Source: Bacteroidales bacterium
GTDB taxonomy: Bacteria; Bacteroidota; Bacteroidia; Bacteroidales; UBA4417
Reading direction: 5' to 3'
NCBI GenBank assembly: GCA_030654075.1
Contig: JAURYB010000044.1
Location: 1-44,377 of the forward strand
DNA length: 44,377 nucleotides
Below, one piece after another: positions 25,267 through 35,433 of the stretch. Made by a program: the position numbers and the translations under genes. Position 1 is the first letter of the stretch, and each line of letters opens with the position of its first letter. The notes under the pieces were generated by a model. That model had not been told where the DNA came from, did no database searches, and saw only the letters and a program-made list of their open reading frames with translations.

Positions 25267-27681
25267 ATGAAACTTTCTTTTCGGATACTGATCTCATTAA
25301 TTTTCCTGTTTTTAACTACCAGCCTGTTCGCGCAAAGCTTTGATAAAAATACGAAAGCTGATGACTTAACGGATGAACAGGTCGCCAAAATCAAAGCCAG
25401 AATAACGGCTGAAGGCATAACAATTGAGGAATTTGAATCCCGGGCCTTAGCTTCAGGAGCGCCTGCTACAGAAGTCGCTAAAATAAAAGAACGGATATTA
25501 CAACTTCCTGATGTTACTAATGAGCCTGCTGAAGAACAAGATGGGAATAAACCACGAACAACTGAGAAATATACAACTGAGAAAAAAACTCTTAAAAAGC
25601 CCGAGAAAAAAAGCAATATATTCGGAGCTGAACTGTTTAACAACCCCTCAATTTCCTTCGAGCCTAACCAAAATATGCCTACACCTAAGAACTATGTTCT
25701 TTCCACCGGTGACCAATTAATTATCGATATTTATGGGTATTCAGAAGGTACGTACAAATTGAATGTAACTCCTGATGGAAATATTCGCATACCAAATGTC
25801 GGTCCCATTTCTGTTAACGGGCTTACTATTGAACAGGCCAAGAGCAGGATTTCAGAATACTTAAGCAATCACGGATTTTCAAATATCAAATCCGGTAATA
25901 CTTCCATAAATATAACTCTTGGCAATATCCGAAGTATTAAAGTGATGGTCATTGGCGAAGTGATGGCACCTGGTACCTACACATTATCTTCCATTTCAAC
26001 GGTTTACGCTGCGCTTTATTCTTCAGGTGGACCTGGTAAAAATGGATCCTATCGTGATATACAGTTGATACGTGACAATAAAGTAATTTCGACTATAGAT
26101 GTCTACGATTTTTTAATGAAAGGCGACAGATCAGGTGATCTCAACCTCAAGGATCAGGATATTATAAAAGTAAACCCATATAAATCAAGAGTGTGGCTGG
26201 CCGGAGAAGTGAAAAGGCCGCTGATATTTGAAGCTATTGAAAGTGATAACCTGCAAAATATGATAGGTTATGCCGGGGGATTCACCAGTGAGGCATACAA
26301 GATGTCAATTAATGTAATCAGGAATACGGAACGCGAAAAACAGATTATTGATATAAATCAGGCTGATTATGCTACTTTTAAACCTGGCAACGGCGACAGC
26401 TGTACCATCGGGAAAATACTTGCACGGTATACAAATCGGATCAGTATAACAGGATCTGTATTCCGCCCCGGAGCCTATTCGATGACTGACGGAATGACCG
26501 TTGCTGACCTGATAAATAAAGCTGACGGACTTACAGAAGATGCATATCTGTATAAATCCACCTTGTTCAGGAAAGGAAAAGATCTTACTCCAGGTATTCA
26601 ATCTGTAAACCTTCAAAAAGTGCTGAATGGCTCTGAAAACATCTTTTTACAAAAAGAAGATTCGCTGGTTGTATTTTCCAAACATTTAATCAAAGAACCT
26701 TACACCATTTTTATTCGGGGCGAAGTTCTGAAGCCTGGCACATTCAATTATTCGGAGAACATGCATGTAAGTGATATCATATATATGGCTGGAGGACTGA
26801 AAGAAAATGCCGGTACCGAACTTGAAATATCACGCCGGATAAAAAACGCAAATGTGTTCGATAAAAACTCGTTTACCGCGCAGGTATTCTCCTATACTGT
26901 AATGCCGGTAAATGATACCCTTGTATTACAACCTTTTGATGAAGTTTTTGTAAAACCACTTCCCGGGTATAAATTCCAGGTACATGTTACAATTAAGGGC
27001 GAAGTTGCTTTCCCTGGCGACTATACGCTTCAAAACAGCAACGAACGCATCTCCACCCTGGTAAAACGCGCCGGCGGATTAACAGGCGCGGCATTTCAAC
27101 CGGGAGCTACACTGGATAGGAAAGGAAAACCTAGCACCGAAGTTACCTATAAAGAGCAGCTTGCTATTTCCACCCTGTCCAAAGTCAGCAAAGACACCCT
27201 GACAAGTACACAAAAGAAAGAGCTTATCACTGAAAAGTCAAATCTCGTTGGTATTCAGCTGGATTTAGCCCTGGCACATCCCAATTCGGAATGGGACCTT
27301 ATTCTTGAAGAAGGCGATGTTTTATCAATTCCTAAAGAGTTGCAAACTGTAAGTATAAACGGGCAAGTCTTATTTCCCAGTCGTATACCCTTCAAAAAAG
27401 GTAAATCATTTAAAGATTATGTTTATTCAGCAGGCGGGTTTTCCGAAAATGCCAATAGAAGCCGAGCCTATGTTATTTATCCTAATAACAATATAAAAAG
27501 CACAAAATCATTCATAGGCTTTAAATCTTACCCGGAAATAGTTGCGGGTTCTGATATTTACATCCCCGAGAATGCTAAAAAGAAAAGCCAGCTTTCCAGT
27601 TCCGAACGAACAGCTATACTGATCAGCGCGTTCTCGTCAGTTGCTACGATAGCAATTTTGCTGTATAGCGTTATGAAATAA
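25267..27681 (+). CDS. Wza-like polysaccharide export protein with multiple SLBB domains
   Basis: An 804-residue protein with a signal peptide (LTTSLFAQ), a charged helical stretch (about 25-110), a poly_export domain (about 135-215: YVLSTGDQLIIDIYG, YKLNVTPDGNIRIPNVGPISVNGLTIEQAKSRI) and about six successive SLBB-type repeats, each marked by a (V)xGEVxxPGxY-like strand (MVIGEVMAPGTY, LAGEVKRPLIF, ITGSVFRPGAY, IRGEVLKPGTF, IKGEVAFPGDY, INGQVLFPSRI). It ends with a hydrophobic helix (about 780-802). It should form the outer-membrane or periplasm-spanning channel for polysaccharide. It has no lipobox, unlike E. coli Wza, and more SLBB repeats. It is the first gene of the locus, 155 bases before the Wzz-like gene. 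Confidence 0.9.
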   Translation: MKLSFRILISLIFLFLTTSLFAQSFDKNTKADDLTDEQVAKIKARITAEGITIEEFESRALASGAPATEVAKIKERILQLPDVTNEPAEEQDGNKPRTTEKYTTEKKTLKKPEKKSNIFGAELFNNPSISFEPNQNMPTPKNYVLSTGDQLIIDIYGYSEGTYKLNVTPDGNIRIPNVGPISVNGLTIEQAKSRISEYLSNHGFSNIKSGNTSINITLGNIRSIKVMVIGEVMAPGTYTLSSISTVYAALYSSGGPGKNGSYRDIQLIRDNKVISTIDVYDFLMKGDRSGDLNLKDQDIIKVNPYKSRVWLAGEVKRPLIFEAIESDNLQNMIGYAGGFTSEAYKMSINVIRNTEREKQIIDINQADYATFKPGNGDSCTIGKILARYTNRISITGSVFRPGAYSMTDGMTVADLINKADGLTEDAYLYKSTLFRKGKDLTPGIQSVNLQKVLNGSENIFLQKEDSLVVFSKHLIKEPYTIFIRGEVLKPGTFNYSENMHVSDIIYMAGGLKENAGTELEISRRIKNANVFDKNSFTAQVFSYTVMPVNDTLVLQPFDEVFVKPLPGYKFQVHVTIKGEVAFPGDYTLQNSNERISTLVKRAGGLTGAAFQPGATLDRKGKPSTEVTYKEQLAISTLSKVSKDTLTSTQKKELITEKSNLVGIQLDLALAHPNSEWDLILEEGDVLSIPKELQTVSINGQVLFPSRIPFKKGKSFKDYVYSAGGFSENANRSRAYVIYPNNNIKSTKSFIGFKSYPEIVAGSDIYIPENAKKKSQLSSSERTAILISAFSSVATIAILLYSVMK

Positions 27682-27835
27682 GGAATTTGTTCCTTTTATC
27701 AATTGGAGCAAATTCAGCTTTTGCCAGGCAAGAAGTAACATTCACTTAGTGTCTTATAATCTAATTCTAGGCATAAAAAACACAAGTTAACAACAACATT
27801 TATCGAGCAATTTATCAATCATCAAAACGAATCCA

Positions 27836-28915
27836 GTGGCAGAAAATATTCATCTTAAGAAATCCAACGAGATCTCATTCAAAGAGATAATTAATCAAGG
27901 CAAAGAAATCTGGCAATTCCTTTGGAGCAAGTGGGTTATTATCCTTATAGTGGGACTTCTTGGAGGCGCAATCGGGTTTACATTGTCATTTATAGTCAAG
28001 CCTAAGTATACAGCTAAACTTACATTTGCTGTTGCAAATGATAAGAGTAACCCTTTAGGTGCTTACTCAGGTTTGGCTTCAATGGCTGGTATTGATTTAG
28101 GGGGCGGAGGAAGCGATCTGTTCAGTTCTGATAACATAATGGATCTTATGAAATCGAAAAGAATGATTGAAAACACACTTCTATCGCCTATAGAGGTAGA
28201 CGGAAAAAACATGACTTTAATTGAACGATATTTTACATTTAAAAAACTTCGTAAGAAATGGAAAAAGAAGTCCTATCTATCCAATATTTCATATGAAATT
28301 AAATGTGATCCTGCCCAATTCACCCGATTGCAGGACAGCATTATTGGAACTGTTTGTGATGATCTTAGTAAAACAGCAATCAGTGTTGGCAAACCAGACA
28401 AAAAATTAAGTATCATTGAATCTAAAATTACTACAACCGACGAAATCTTTTCTAAAGAATTTCTGCAAGGACTAATTTTAAATGTATCCGACTTTTATAT
28501 TGAGACAAAGACAAAAAGGCTTACACAAAATGTAGATATCCTTCAAAGCAGGGCAGATTCTCTTTCAGACATCCTTACATCATCAACCCTTAACATCGCT
28601 ACCTTAACGGACCAGAATCTGAATGCCGCAAAAGCAGTTGTAAATGCGGGAAAGGCGAGAAAACAAATTGATCTGCAGGTTACCGGAGCTGTTTATACCG
28701 AAGTAGTTAAACAACTTGAACTTTCAAAAGTAACTTTACAAAAAGAAACTCCTTTAATCCAGGTAGTTGACAGTCCGGTATATCCCTTAGAGAAAAAAAT
28801 ACTGAGAAAATCGATAGGTATAGCTGTAGGTGGTTTACTGGGAGGCTTTTTAATATTAGCCTGGTTATTAGGGAAAAGATACTACCAGCAACTGATGAAA
28901 GAAGAATCAGTTTGA
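27836..28915 (+). CDS. Wzz-type chain-length determinant / polysaccharide co-polymerase
   Basis: A 359-residue protein with two transmembrane helices (about 34-54 and 327-346) flanking a periplasmic helical domain, the Wzz layout. The first helix is preceded by FKEIINQGKEIWQFLWSKW and followed by KPKYTAKLTFAV, as is usual. It starts with GTG at 27836. No C-terminal kinase domain or tyrosine cluster is present, so regulation by a Wzc-like kinase is not encoded in this protein. It would set chain length together with the polymerase at 30969. Confidence 0.9.
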   Translation: MAENIHLKKSNEISFKEIINQGKEIWQFLWSKWVIILIVGLLGGAIGFTLSFIVKPKYTAKLTFAVANDKSNPLGAYSGLASMAGIDLGGGGSDLFSSDNIMDLMKSKRMIENTLLSPIEVDGKNMTLIERYFTFKKLRKKWKKKSYLSNISYEIKCDPAQFTRLQDSIIGTVCDDLSKTAISVGKPDKKLSIIESKITTTDEIFSKEFLQGLILNVSDFYIETKTKRLTQNVDILQSRADSLSDILTSSTLNIATLTDQNLNAAKAVVNAGKARKQIDLQVTGAVYTEVVKQLELSKVTLQKETPLIQVVDSPVYPLEKKILRKSIGIAVGGLLGGFLILAWLLGKRYYQQLMKEESV

Positions 28916-29194
28916 AATGAGATAAAGTTAAATGATAATTGGAAAACCTGATCAAAAACAATCAGCACTGTATTATATTTAATACAAGACCTGTAACGGG
29001 ATTTGGTTTAACAAATATTTATCGAACGTCTTCAGAGACCAGCAATAATCCGTTTTATTTTAGAAAAAATATACTTGAAATTCAATTTAAATATTGGTAT
29101 TAACTACAATTAGTTAAGAAATATGCAGATCATATATATCGAATTTCACATAGAAAAAAGATTGCGTTTATGAAACAAAAAAATATCATCGGTT

Positions 29195-30619
29195 TTGAAA
29201 AATAGTGTTGCTGTCACAAAAGGAGTATTGTGGAGTGCAATAGATAGATTCGCTGTTGTTGGAATACAAGTACTCTTTGAAATTTTATTAGCACGGCTAT
29301 TATTACCCTCTGATTATGGGCTTATTGGAATGGTTGTCGTTTTTATGGCAATTGCGCAAGTATTTGTCGATAGCGGCTTTATGAATGCCCTGATACAAAA
29401 GCAGGACAGAACCGAATTAGATTTTTCAACAGTTTTCTATGCCAGTGTAGGTATATCATTAATTATATACTTGCTTCTTTTTATATCGGCTCCTGCTATA
29501 GCCATCTTTTACAATGTACCCCAATTAACCGGAATACTCAGGGTTCTTGGACTTAATGTTATTATAAATTCCATTGCCTTAGTCTATCGGGCAAAATTAT
29601 CAATATCGATGGACTTTAAAACACAGGCAAAATTATCAATTGTATCTGTTATACTTGCCGGATTAACAGGTATTTATCTGGCGTTTCATGGGCACGGGGT
29701 ATGGTCGTTGGTGTATCAATCAATTTGTTTATATACTTTAAATGCATTGCTCTTGGGTTTAAACGTAAAATGGCTACCACTATTAAAATTTTCTCAGCAT
29801 TCCTTTCGAACTCTATTTGGATTTGGATCAAAATTATTGGCTGCCGGTTTAATCCAGGCAATATACAGCAACTTATACTCAGTTTTGATAGGAAAAGTAT
29901 TTTCAACTAAAGAATTGGGATTATATGCTAAGTCATCTCAGTTTACCCTTTATCCATCCAGCATGATGACAAATATGCTACAACGCGTATTGTATCCATA
30001 TTTATCACAGTATCAAAATGATAACAAAACATTATTTGAGCTGAACAAACAATACTATACGATTATAGCAATGCTATTTTTTCCGCTTTTTGTTGGATTG
30101 GGTGTTTTAGCTGAACCTTTTGTGAGGTTACTATTATCAGATACATGGTTAGAAGCAGTTCCATTGATACGTATACTCGCAATTACTTTCCTGTTCTACC
30201 CATTTATTAATGTTAATATGTTTATTTTTCAGATAAAAGGAATGTCTTCCCGATTTCTTTGGATTGAAGTTCTGACTAAAATTACAGGAGTCATTATTTT
30301 ATTGATTACAATAAAATATGGCCTTTTAATTATGAGCATTGGTTTATTAGTGCAACACCTGATCCAACTAACAATAACATCATATTTTTCGGATAAGGCA
30401 ATGAACTGCAAGTTATTTTCGCAATTAAGAGTCTTATTCCCTATGGTATTAATTTCAACTCTTTTTGCTATTATTGTATATTCAGTAATTCAGTTTATTC
30501 AGATCCCATTGATTCAGCTTTCAATAGGAATACTAATGTTTGTAATTTTATATATGACCTATTATTATTTTTTTATGCGAAATTTGGTTTTGGTCTTTAT
30601 AAACCGCTTTATTAAATAA
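29195..30619 (+). CDS. Wzx-like oligosaccharide flippase
   Basis: A 474-residue integral membrane protein with about 14 helices, of the MOP-superfamily polysaccharide transporters (MATE-like/PST group). The N-terminal block SAIDRFAVVGIQVLFEILLARLLLPSDYGLIGM is characteristic. It moves lipid-linked repeat units across the inner membrane. The predicted start is TTG at 29195, as the nearby ATG at 29170 is in another frame and closes after eleven codons; a later start (for example in the same frame past residue 40) is less likely since it would remove helix 1. It is separated from the Wzz gene by 279 bases without a gene. Confidence 0.9.
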   Translation: MKNSVAVTKGVLWSAIDRFAVVGIQVLFEILLARLLLPSDYGLIGMVVVFMAIAQVFVDSGFMNALIQKQDRTELDFSTVFYASVGISLIIYLLLFISAPAIAIFYNVPQLTGILRVLGLNVIINSIALVYRAKLSISMDFKTQAKLSIVSVILAGLTGIYLAFHGHGVWSLVYQSICLYTLNALLLGLNVKWLPLLKFSQHSFRTLFGFGSKLLAAGLIQAIYSNLYSVLIGKVFSTKELGLYAKSSQFTLYPSSMMTNMLQRVLYPYLSQYQNDNKTLFELNKQYYTIIAMLFFPLFVGLGVLAEPFVRLLLSDTWLEAVPLIRILAITFLFYPFINVNMFIFQIKGMSSRFLWIEVLTKITGVIILLITIKYGLLIMSIGLLVQHLIQLTITSYFSDKAMNCKLFSQLRVLFPMVLISTLFAIIVYSVIQFIQIPLIQLSIGILMFVILYMTYYYFFMRNLVLVFINRFIK

Positions 30620-30968
30620 TATCTATCAATCATTTGCAACAGAAGAAATATTGAATGAGCAGAATGGCAGGATCAGGTTCAACTGAATGATACCACCGAC
30701 AATAGAAGTTGAACAAGAATCTGCTGTATCATCAGGAAGTATCGTTATACAGATTGCTAATATACTTATATGAAACACTGGTAATCAAGCAACGAACACT
30801 AAATAGTGCTTATTTAAAATACGATAACAACTTTTTTCAACATCTGAGATTAATTTTGAATCAATCAAATTTAAATCGATTGTTCAGATTATTAAAATAT
30901 TGGACAAACTACCAAACTAATAAACTGTTCAGTATATATTACCGGAGATTTTTCACTAAGCCATTTTT
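30620..30968. other. Gap between flippase and polymerase genes
   Basis: 349 bases, AT-rich. An open frame from 30709 to 30978 (89 codons, TTG start) shows no recognisable family and overlaps the next gene by ten bases. It could be a decayed fragment or a chance frame. No terminator or promoter is convincing here. Confidence 0.4.
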
Positions 30969-32084
30969 ATGCTTCTAGGATATATTGTTGGTTTTATAAT
31001 TATATTACAGGTATATACTTTTGAGATATTTAAGAAAAATCCCCTCATTAAAGTACTTAGCTTATTATTAGGGTCATTTGTATTTTATGCGTTATTATAT
31101 AATGTCACGTACAATTCCGATTGGGATGCCTATTACAATAAATATTACCAGATAGCAGAGAACTCTGATATATTATTTAATATCATCTCAAGTTTTTATT
31201 TAGCCAGGGGTTCGGATTATTCAAATGTTTATCACTTCCATATTGTTTTAATTGGAATTGGATTTTTCTATTTTGCAAGCCGGTTTTCATACTCGGGTAT
31301 TTTAACTATTATCTCAATCTATTTGTTATTCCAACTTGTTGCTGTTTCCAATCAGATCAGATATTTTGTGGCCTTCCCTCTTTTTTTAATAGCTGCCTAT
31401 AATTTAATTGTACGGCAAAATAAATTCTTTTTTTTTCTTTGGGGGATTTTATCTGTGAGTTCACATTTAGGCATTATACTTATGTATCCTTTTATCTACT
31501 TTTATTATAAAATTAGTAGCGAACAATATTTTAAAAAACTCATCCTATACAGCCTTGTTTTTGCAGGATCAACTTACTTAATTTATGCAGCTTTTCTAAT
31601 TTATGTTAATTTCCTTCATTTTAGTGCTTATTTTGATCAATCATGGTTGTCATCTTTCTCCGGAGGTCTTTTAAATAGCACTATTTGGATATTGTGGTTA
31701 GTATATATTTTCTTGAAAAATAAAAGATTATCTGTGTCCCATTCAAAAGCTTTAGAAACTGACATTAAATATCAATTTCTCTATAAACTCTCACTTTATA
31801 CTGTTATTTTTTTTCCTGCAAGTTTGATTCTTCAAATCTTATGTCATCGGTATATGATAGCATCTCTTATTGTTTGGATTATTTTTATTATATATTCACT
31901 TCAATATGAATCCTCTTTATTAAAACGCCTTGGAGCAATTTCGATATTTATAGGTTTGGTGGTTGTGACATTTATTTATCAGTATATTTTACCCAGAATT
32001 TTAATTGGTAATGCCGATTTTGAACCCATTGAACAAATTTTTGAACTTTTTTATTCCAATACTTTTTTTTATAAATTTCCCTGA
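30969..32084 (+). CDS. EpsG/Wzy-like polysaccharide polymerase
   Basis: A 371-residue protein with about ten hydrophobic helices, rich in F, Y and I. The segment YNSDWDAYYNKYY between helices 2 and 3 is the EpsG-family (PF14897) pattern seen in O-antigen/exopolysaccharide polymerases. It would polymerise repeat units at the periplasmic face. The stop overlaps the start of the next glycosyltransferase by one base (TGATG), so the two are coupled. Assignment to EpsG rather than to another O-antigen ligase/polymerase rests on that motif and the helix count. Confidence 0.78.
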   Translation: MLLGYIVGFIIILQVYTFEIFKKNPLIKVLSLLLGSFVFYALLYNVTYNSDWDAYYNKYYQIAENSDILFNIISSFYLARGSDYSNVYHFHIVLIGIGFFYFASRFSYSGILTIISIYLLFQLVAVSNQIRYFVAFPLFLIAAYNLIVRQNKFFFFLWGILSVSSHLGIILMYPFIYFYYKISSEQYFKKLILYSLVFAGSTYLIYAAFLIYVNFLHFSAYFDQSWLSSFSGGLLNSTIWILWLVYIFLKNKRLSVSHSKALETDIKYQFLYKLSLYTVIFFPASLILQILCHRYMIASLIVWIIFIIYSLQYESSLLKRLGAISIFIGLVVVTFIYQYILPRILIGNADFEPIEQIFELFYSNTFFYKFP

Positions 32085-32944
32085 TGATCAAGCAACTTTC
32101 TATCATTATTTTAACCTATAATTCTGAACAACTAATATTCGACTGCCTGGATTCTATCTATAGGTTTAATGATATTGGCGATACTCTTGAAGTAATTGTT
32201 GTAGACAATAACAGCTATGATCAAAAAGAGGTTTTTACTTCAATACAGGAAAAATACCCTATAGATCTGAAACTAATTAATAATCCTGTAAATAATGGCT
32301 ATGGAGGCGGAAACAATCTGGGGATAAAGCATTCTACTGCAGATTACATCATTGTTATGAATCCCGATGTGCGTATACAGAATCCAATTTTCAAAGATCT
32401 GATTTCAAAATTTGAGAATAATAAAAAAATCGGAATGCTGGGCGTAACTTTTGCCGATAAATCTAATCCATTTTATTTAAAACCTGAGCATCTCTCGCTA
32501 TTTAAATTAATTTTTTTCAAAATATACACCACTTTCCAATTGTACAATATGAATCAGATGTACATGTCAGGAAGTTTTTTGATGTTTGATAAAAATATTT
32601 TTATACAAGCAGGAGAGTTTGATGAGAACCTCTTTTTGTTTTATGAAGAAGCCGACATCTCAAACCGGATTTTAAGGCTTGGAAAAAATGTATTTTTAGC
32701 GAAAAATATTGAAGTGTATCATCTAACACACAATAGGGTATTTAATGATAAATTGGCTGCCATTGAATTGGATTCATTAGAATATTATTTAAAAAAATAT
32801 AATCTGTCTTTTGAAAAAATATTTAATACTCACATACTGATTTATAGAATCAAATATTTAGCAGCTTCCATTCTATTACATCCCCAAAAAAAACAATTAT
32901 TTAAGAATTGGATCGATTTATTGAGAACGCATATTGTGAAATAG
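32084..32944 (+). CDS. GT2 family glycosyltransferase
   Basis: A 286-residue GT-A-fold enzyme: the N-terminal nucleotide-binding strand SIIILTYNSEQLIFDCLDSI, then VIVVDNNSYD, NNGYGGGNNLGIKHS and the divalent-metal motif MNPDVR (D95). FYEEADISNRIL further on is the acidic catalytic region. It resembles rhamnosyl- and N-acetylglucosaminyl-transferases of O-antigen loci. It acts at the cytoplasmic face, adding one sugar to the repeat unit. Donor and acceptor cannot be read from sequence. Confidence 0.9.
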   Translation: MIKQLSIIILTYNSEQLIFDCLDSIYRFNDIGDTLEVIVVDNNSYDQKEVFTSIQEKYPIDLKLINNPVNNGYGGGNNLGIKHSTADYIIVMNPDVRIQNPIFKDLISKFENNKKIGMLGVTFADKSNPFYLKPEHLSLFKLIFFKIYTTFQLYNMNQMYMSGSFLMFDKNIFIQAGEFDENLFLFYEEADISNRILRLGKNVFLAKNIEVYHLTHNRVFNDKLAAIELDSLEYYLKKYNLSFEKIFNTHILIYRIKYLAASILLHPQKKQLFKNWIDLLRTHIVK

Positions 32945-33025
32945 TGAGTTGAGAATGATATATATATAATGGAAGTTACTTCAACAAAAATATTCCATTG
33001 AATAACAATACTTTTAGGATTGTAA

Positions 33026-34222
33026 ATGCAAAAAATAAAAATACTACATAACGTACATTATTTAGGGAAAACATCTTTCGGACTTGGGCAAATTTCCGTT
33101 AGCCTGGCTTCAGCACAATATTCATTAGGTCATGATGTCAGGATATGGTGCCTGGAAAATGAGGAGAATATAATGTGGGCTTCGTCCACGCATGATTTTC
33201 CGGCTGACAGAATAAATGGGTTCAAGCTCTTTGGCCCGCGGAATCTCCTGTACAGTACTGATCTGATCAGGCAAGCGAAAAATGATGATACCTTGTTTGA
33301 TATAGTTCATCAACACGGAATATGGACTGGTATTTCAAAATCGACACTCCTTTTAGCTAAGAATAAAAAAATTCCAACTATAATTGCTCCACATGGCTCT
33401 TTAAACCAGTGGGCACTTGATCAGTCACGCTGGAAAAAACAAATTGCCCGTGCTTTTTATGAGAACCAAAACCTTAAATTAGCTTCATGTTTACATGCTA
33501 CTTCCGAAAATGAAATTTCCGACTTCAGGAATTTTGGATTGCGTAATCCAATAGCATATCTCGAGAATGGCATTCATGAAAAACATTTGACTTCGACAGG
33601 AAATTCTGATCGATTCCGCGAGCGATATTCAATTGCAAAAGATAAACGTATACTGTTTTTTTTATCGCGGATATCACCGAAGAAGGGATTAACAATGCTG
33701 GTCGAAGCAATTAATTCCATTCAGGAGGATTTTGCCCCATGGCAATTAATAATAGCAGGAGTTGACGAATTCAATCATAAGAAGGAAATTGAATTATTGG
33801 TTAAACAATTGAACCTGGAATCAAAAATCAAAATTTTAGGCCCCTTGTTTGGTCAGGAAAAGGATGATGCTCTTGCAGCATCAGAGTTATTCATCTTACC
33901 CTCGTATAGTGAAGGATCCCCAATGGTTATACTGGATAGTTTGGCCGCAGGAGTTCCGGTAATAACAACAAAGGCTTCAACCTGGAACGATCTTAACCAA
34001 CATAATTGTGGCTGGTGGACAGAAATAAACACCGATGCTATCACCGGAGCTTTGCATGAAGCACTTAATATGTCAACAGAAGAGTTGAAACAGATGGGTA
34101 AAAATGGAAAAGAATTAATCCTCTCAAAATACACCTGGCCACAATTAGCACAGAAAACGCTACAGTTGTACAATTGGCTGTTAGGACATGAAGAAAAGCC
34201 GGATTTTGTTATACTTGATTAG
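33026..34222 (+). CDS. GT4 family glycosyltransferase
   Basis: A 398-residue GT-B-fold enzyme. The N-terminal half (about 1-200) has the acceptor domain with GLGQISVSLASAQYSLGHDV and IIAPHGSLNQWAL; the C-terminal half (about 200-385) is Glycos_transf_1 (PF00534), with FLSRISPKKGL, the donor-contact loop PSYSEGSPMVILDSLAAGVPV (E296) and a closing helix. It is likely retaining. Sugar specificity is unknown. It is separated from the upstream GT2 gene by 81 bases and followed closely (20 bases) by a sugar-nucleotide epimerase. Confidence 0.9.
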   Translation: MQKIKILHNVHYLGKTSFGLGQISVSLASAQYSLGHDVRIWCLENEENIMWASSTHDFPADRINGFKLFGPRNLLYSTDLIRQAKNDDTLFDIVHQHGIWTGISKSTLLLAKNKKIPTIIAPHGSLNQWALDQSRWKKQIARAFYENQNLKLASCLHATSENEISDFRNFGLRNPIAYLENGIHEKHLTSTGNSDRFRERYSIAKDKRILFFLSRISPKKGLTMLVEAINSIQEDFAPWQLIIAGVDEFNHKKEIELLVKQLNLESKIKILGPLFGQEKDDALAASELFILPSYSEGSPMVILDSLAAGVPVITTKASTWNDLNQHNCGWWTEINTDAITGALHEALNMSTEELKQMGKNGKELILSKYTWPQLAQKTLQLYNWLLGHEEKPDFVILD

Positions 34223-34242
34223 AAAAAAAAAGAAAAGTTTAT

Positions 34243-35172
34243 ATGAAGATTTTAGTTCTGGGTGGAAACGGGTTTATAGGATCTCATCTGGTGGACAAAC
34301 TTTTATTGAAAGGGCACTCGGTTAGAGTGTTTGATAAAAATGATGAACACTATCGAAAAAGATTAAATGGCGTTGAGTATCATGTGGGCGAATTTGGCAA
34401 CCGCGGAGTTCTATCAGATGCGTTAAATGGCATTGATGTAGTAGTCCATTTAATATGTACCACACTGCCAAAAACATCAAATGACGATCCTGTTTTTGAT
34501 ATGCAGTCAAATGTGATTGAAACGCTTTTCCTGCTTGAACAGTGCAGAGCAAATAATATCAAAAAAATAATTTTTGCTTCCAGTGGCGGTACAATATATG
34601 GAATCCCTCAGGTTTTGCCGGTTCAGGAAGATGATCAAACCAATCCCATATGTTCGTATGGAATAGGAAAGCTAACAATTGAAAAGTATTTGTATCTTTT
34701 TAAAAAGTTGCATGGTCTTGACTTTGTGATAATCAGGCCATCCAATCCTTTTGGTCCCAGACAAAATCCTTTGGGAATACAAGGAGTGATTCCTGTTTTT
34801 CTTGGCAAGATATTACGGAACGAACCTATTCAGATCTGGGGTACAGGCGATATAGTACGCGATTATATTTATATTGACGATCTGGTTGATGCTTTTTATC
34901 ATGTAGTTGTTACTAAAACAATGTCCACGATTTATAACATTGGCAGCGGTAATGGGCATTCATTGAATGATTTGCTTTCAATTATGAAAAAAGTCACCAA
35001 AAGCGATTTTTCCATCACATACACAACTGCAAGATCTTATGATGTACCTGAGATCTATCTGGATATAAACAGGGCATCTAAAGAACTTAATTGGGAGCCT
35101 CAAATAACGCTGGAACAAGGTATTCAAAGTACCTGGGATTTCATTAAAAGTCTCTCAGTTCAAAAAGAATAA
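34243..35172 (+). CDS. NAD-dependent epimerase/dehydratase (UDP-sugar 4-epimerase-like)
   Basis: A 309-residue extended short-chain dehydrogenase: Rossmann motif GGNGFIGSH (residues 7-15), the FASSGGTIYG segment holding the serine of the triad, and YGIGK (Y139, K143) as catalytic pair. RPSNPFGPRQNP and IYNIGSG are typical of UDP-glucose/UDP-N-acetylglucosamine 4-epimerases and relatives. It would supply a sugar nucleotide for the repeat unit. A second SDR of the same class lies at 36718; the two differ enough to serve different substrates. Substrate not determinable. Confidence 0.87.
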   Translation: MKILVLGGNGFIGSHLVDKLLLKGHSVRVFDKNDEHYRKRLNGVEYHVGEFGNRGVLSDALNGIDVVVHLICTTLPKTSNDDPVFDMQSNVIETLFLLEQCRANNIKKIIFASSGGTIYGIPQVLPVQEDDQTNPICSYGIGKLTIEKYLYLFKKLHGLDFVIIRPSNPFGPRQNPLGIQGVIPVFLGKILRNEPIQIWGTGDIVRDYIYIDDLVDAFYHVVVTKTMSTIYNIGSGNGHSLNDLLSIMKKVTKSDFSITYTTARSYDVPEIYLDINRASKELNWEPQITLEQGIQSTWDFIKSLSVQKE

Positions 35173-35433
35173 TCCGTATAAATATTCTCAACGCTACAAC
35201 GTGTTGTTTTAATGGAAGTTGTGCCCCAGCATCAACTTTATTATATTTCGCCTTTTATTGAAAGGGAGTTATTGTTGAAAAAAGATAGTATCCTACTTCT
35301 CGAAACAGCTTTAATTATGAACCTAATCTTTTCACACATCTCTGAAATGATCGGAAGATTAATCTTTAAATAAAGTTCAGAGTGTTTCTATCAATAATTT
35401 TATCTTCAATAATTATATTTATTAAATAACCAT

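Noticed and set aside
35212..35373. Open frame of 53 codons (begins MEVVPQHQLYYISPF) between SDR and GT4 genes
   Set aside because: Plausible start and composition but no recognised family and no conserved motif; could be a gene remnant. Left out as a gene.
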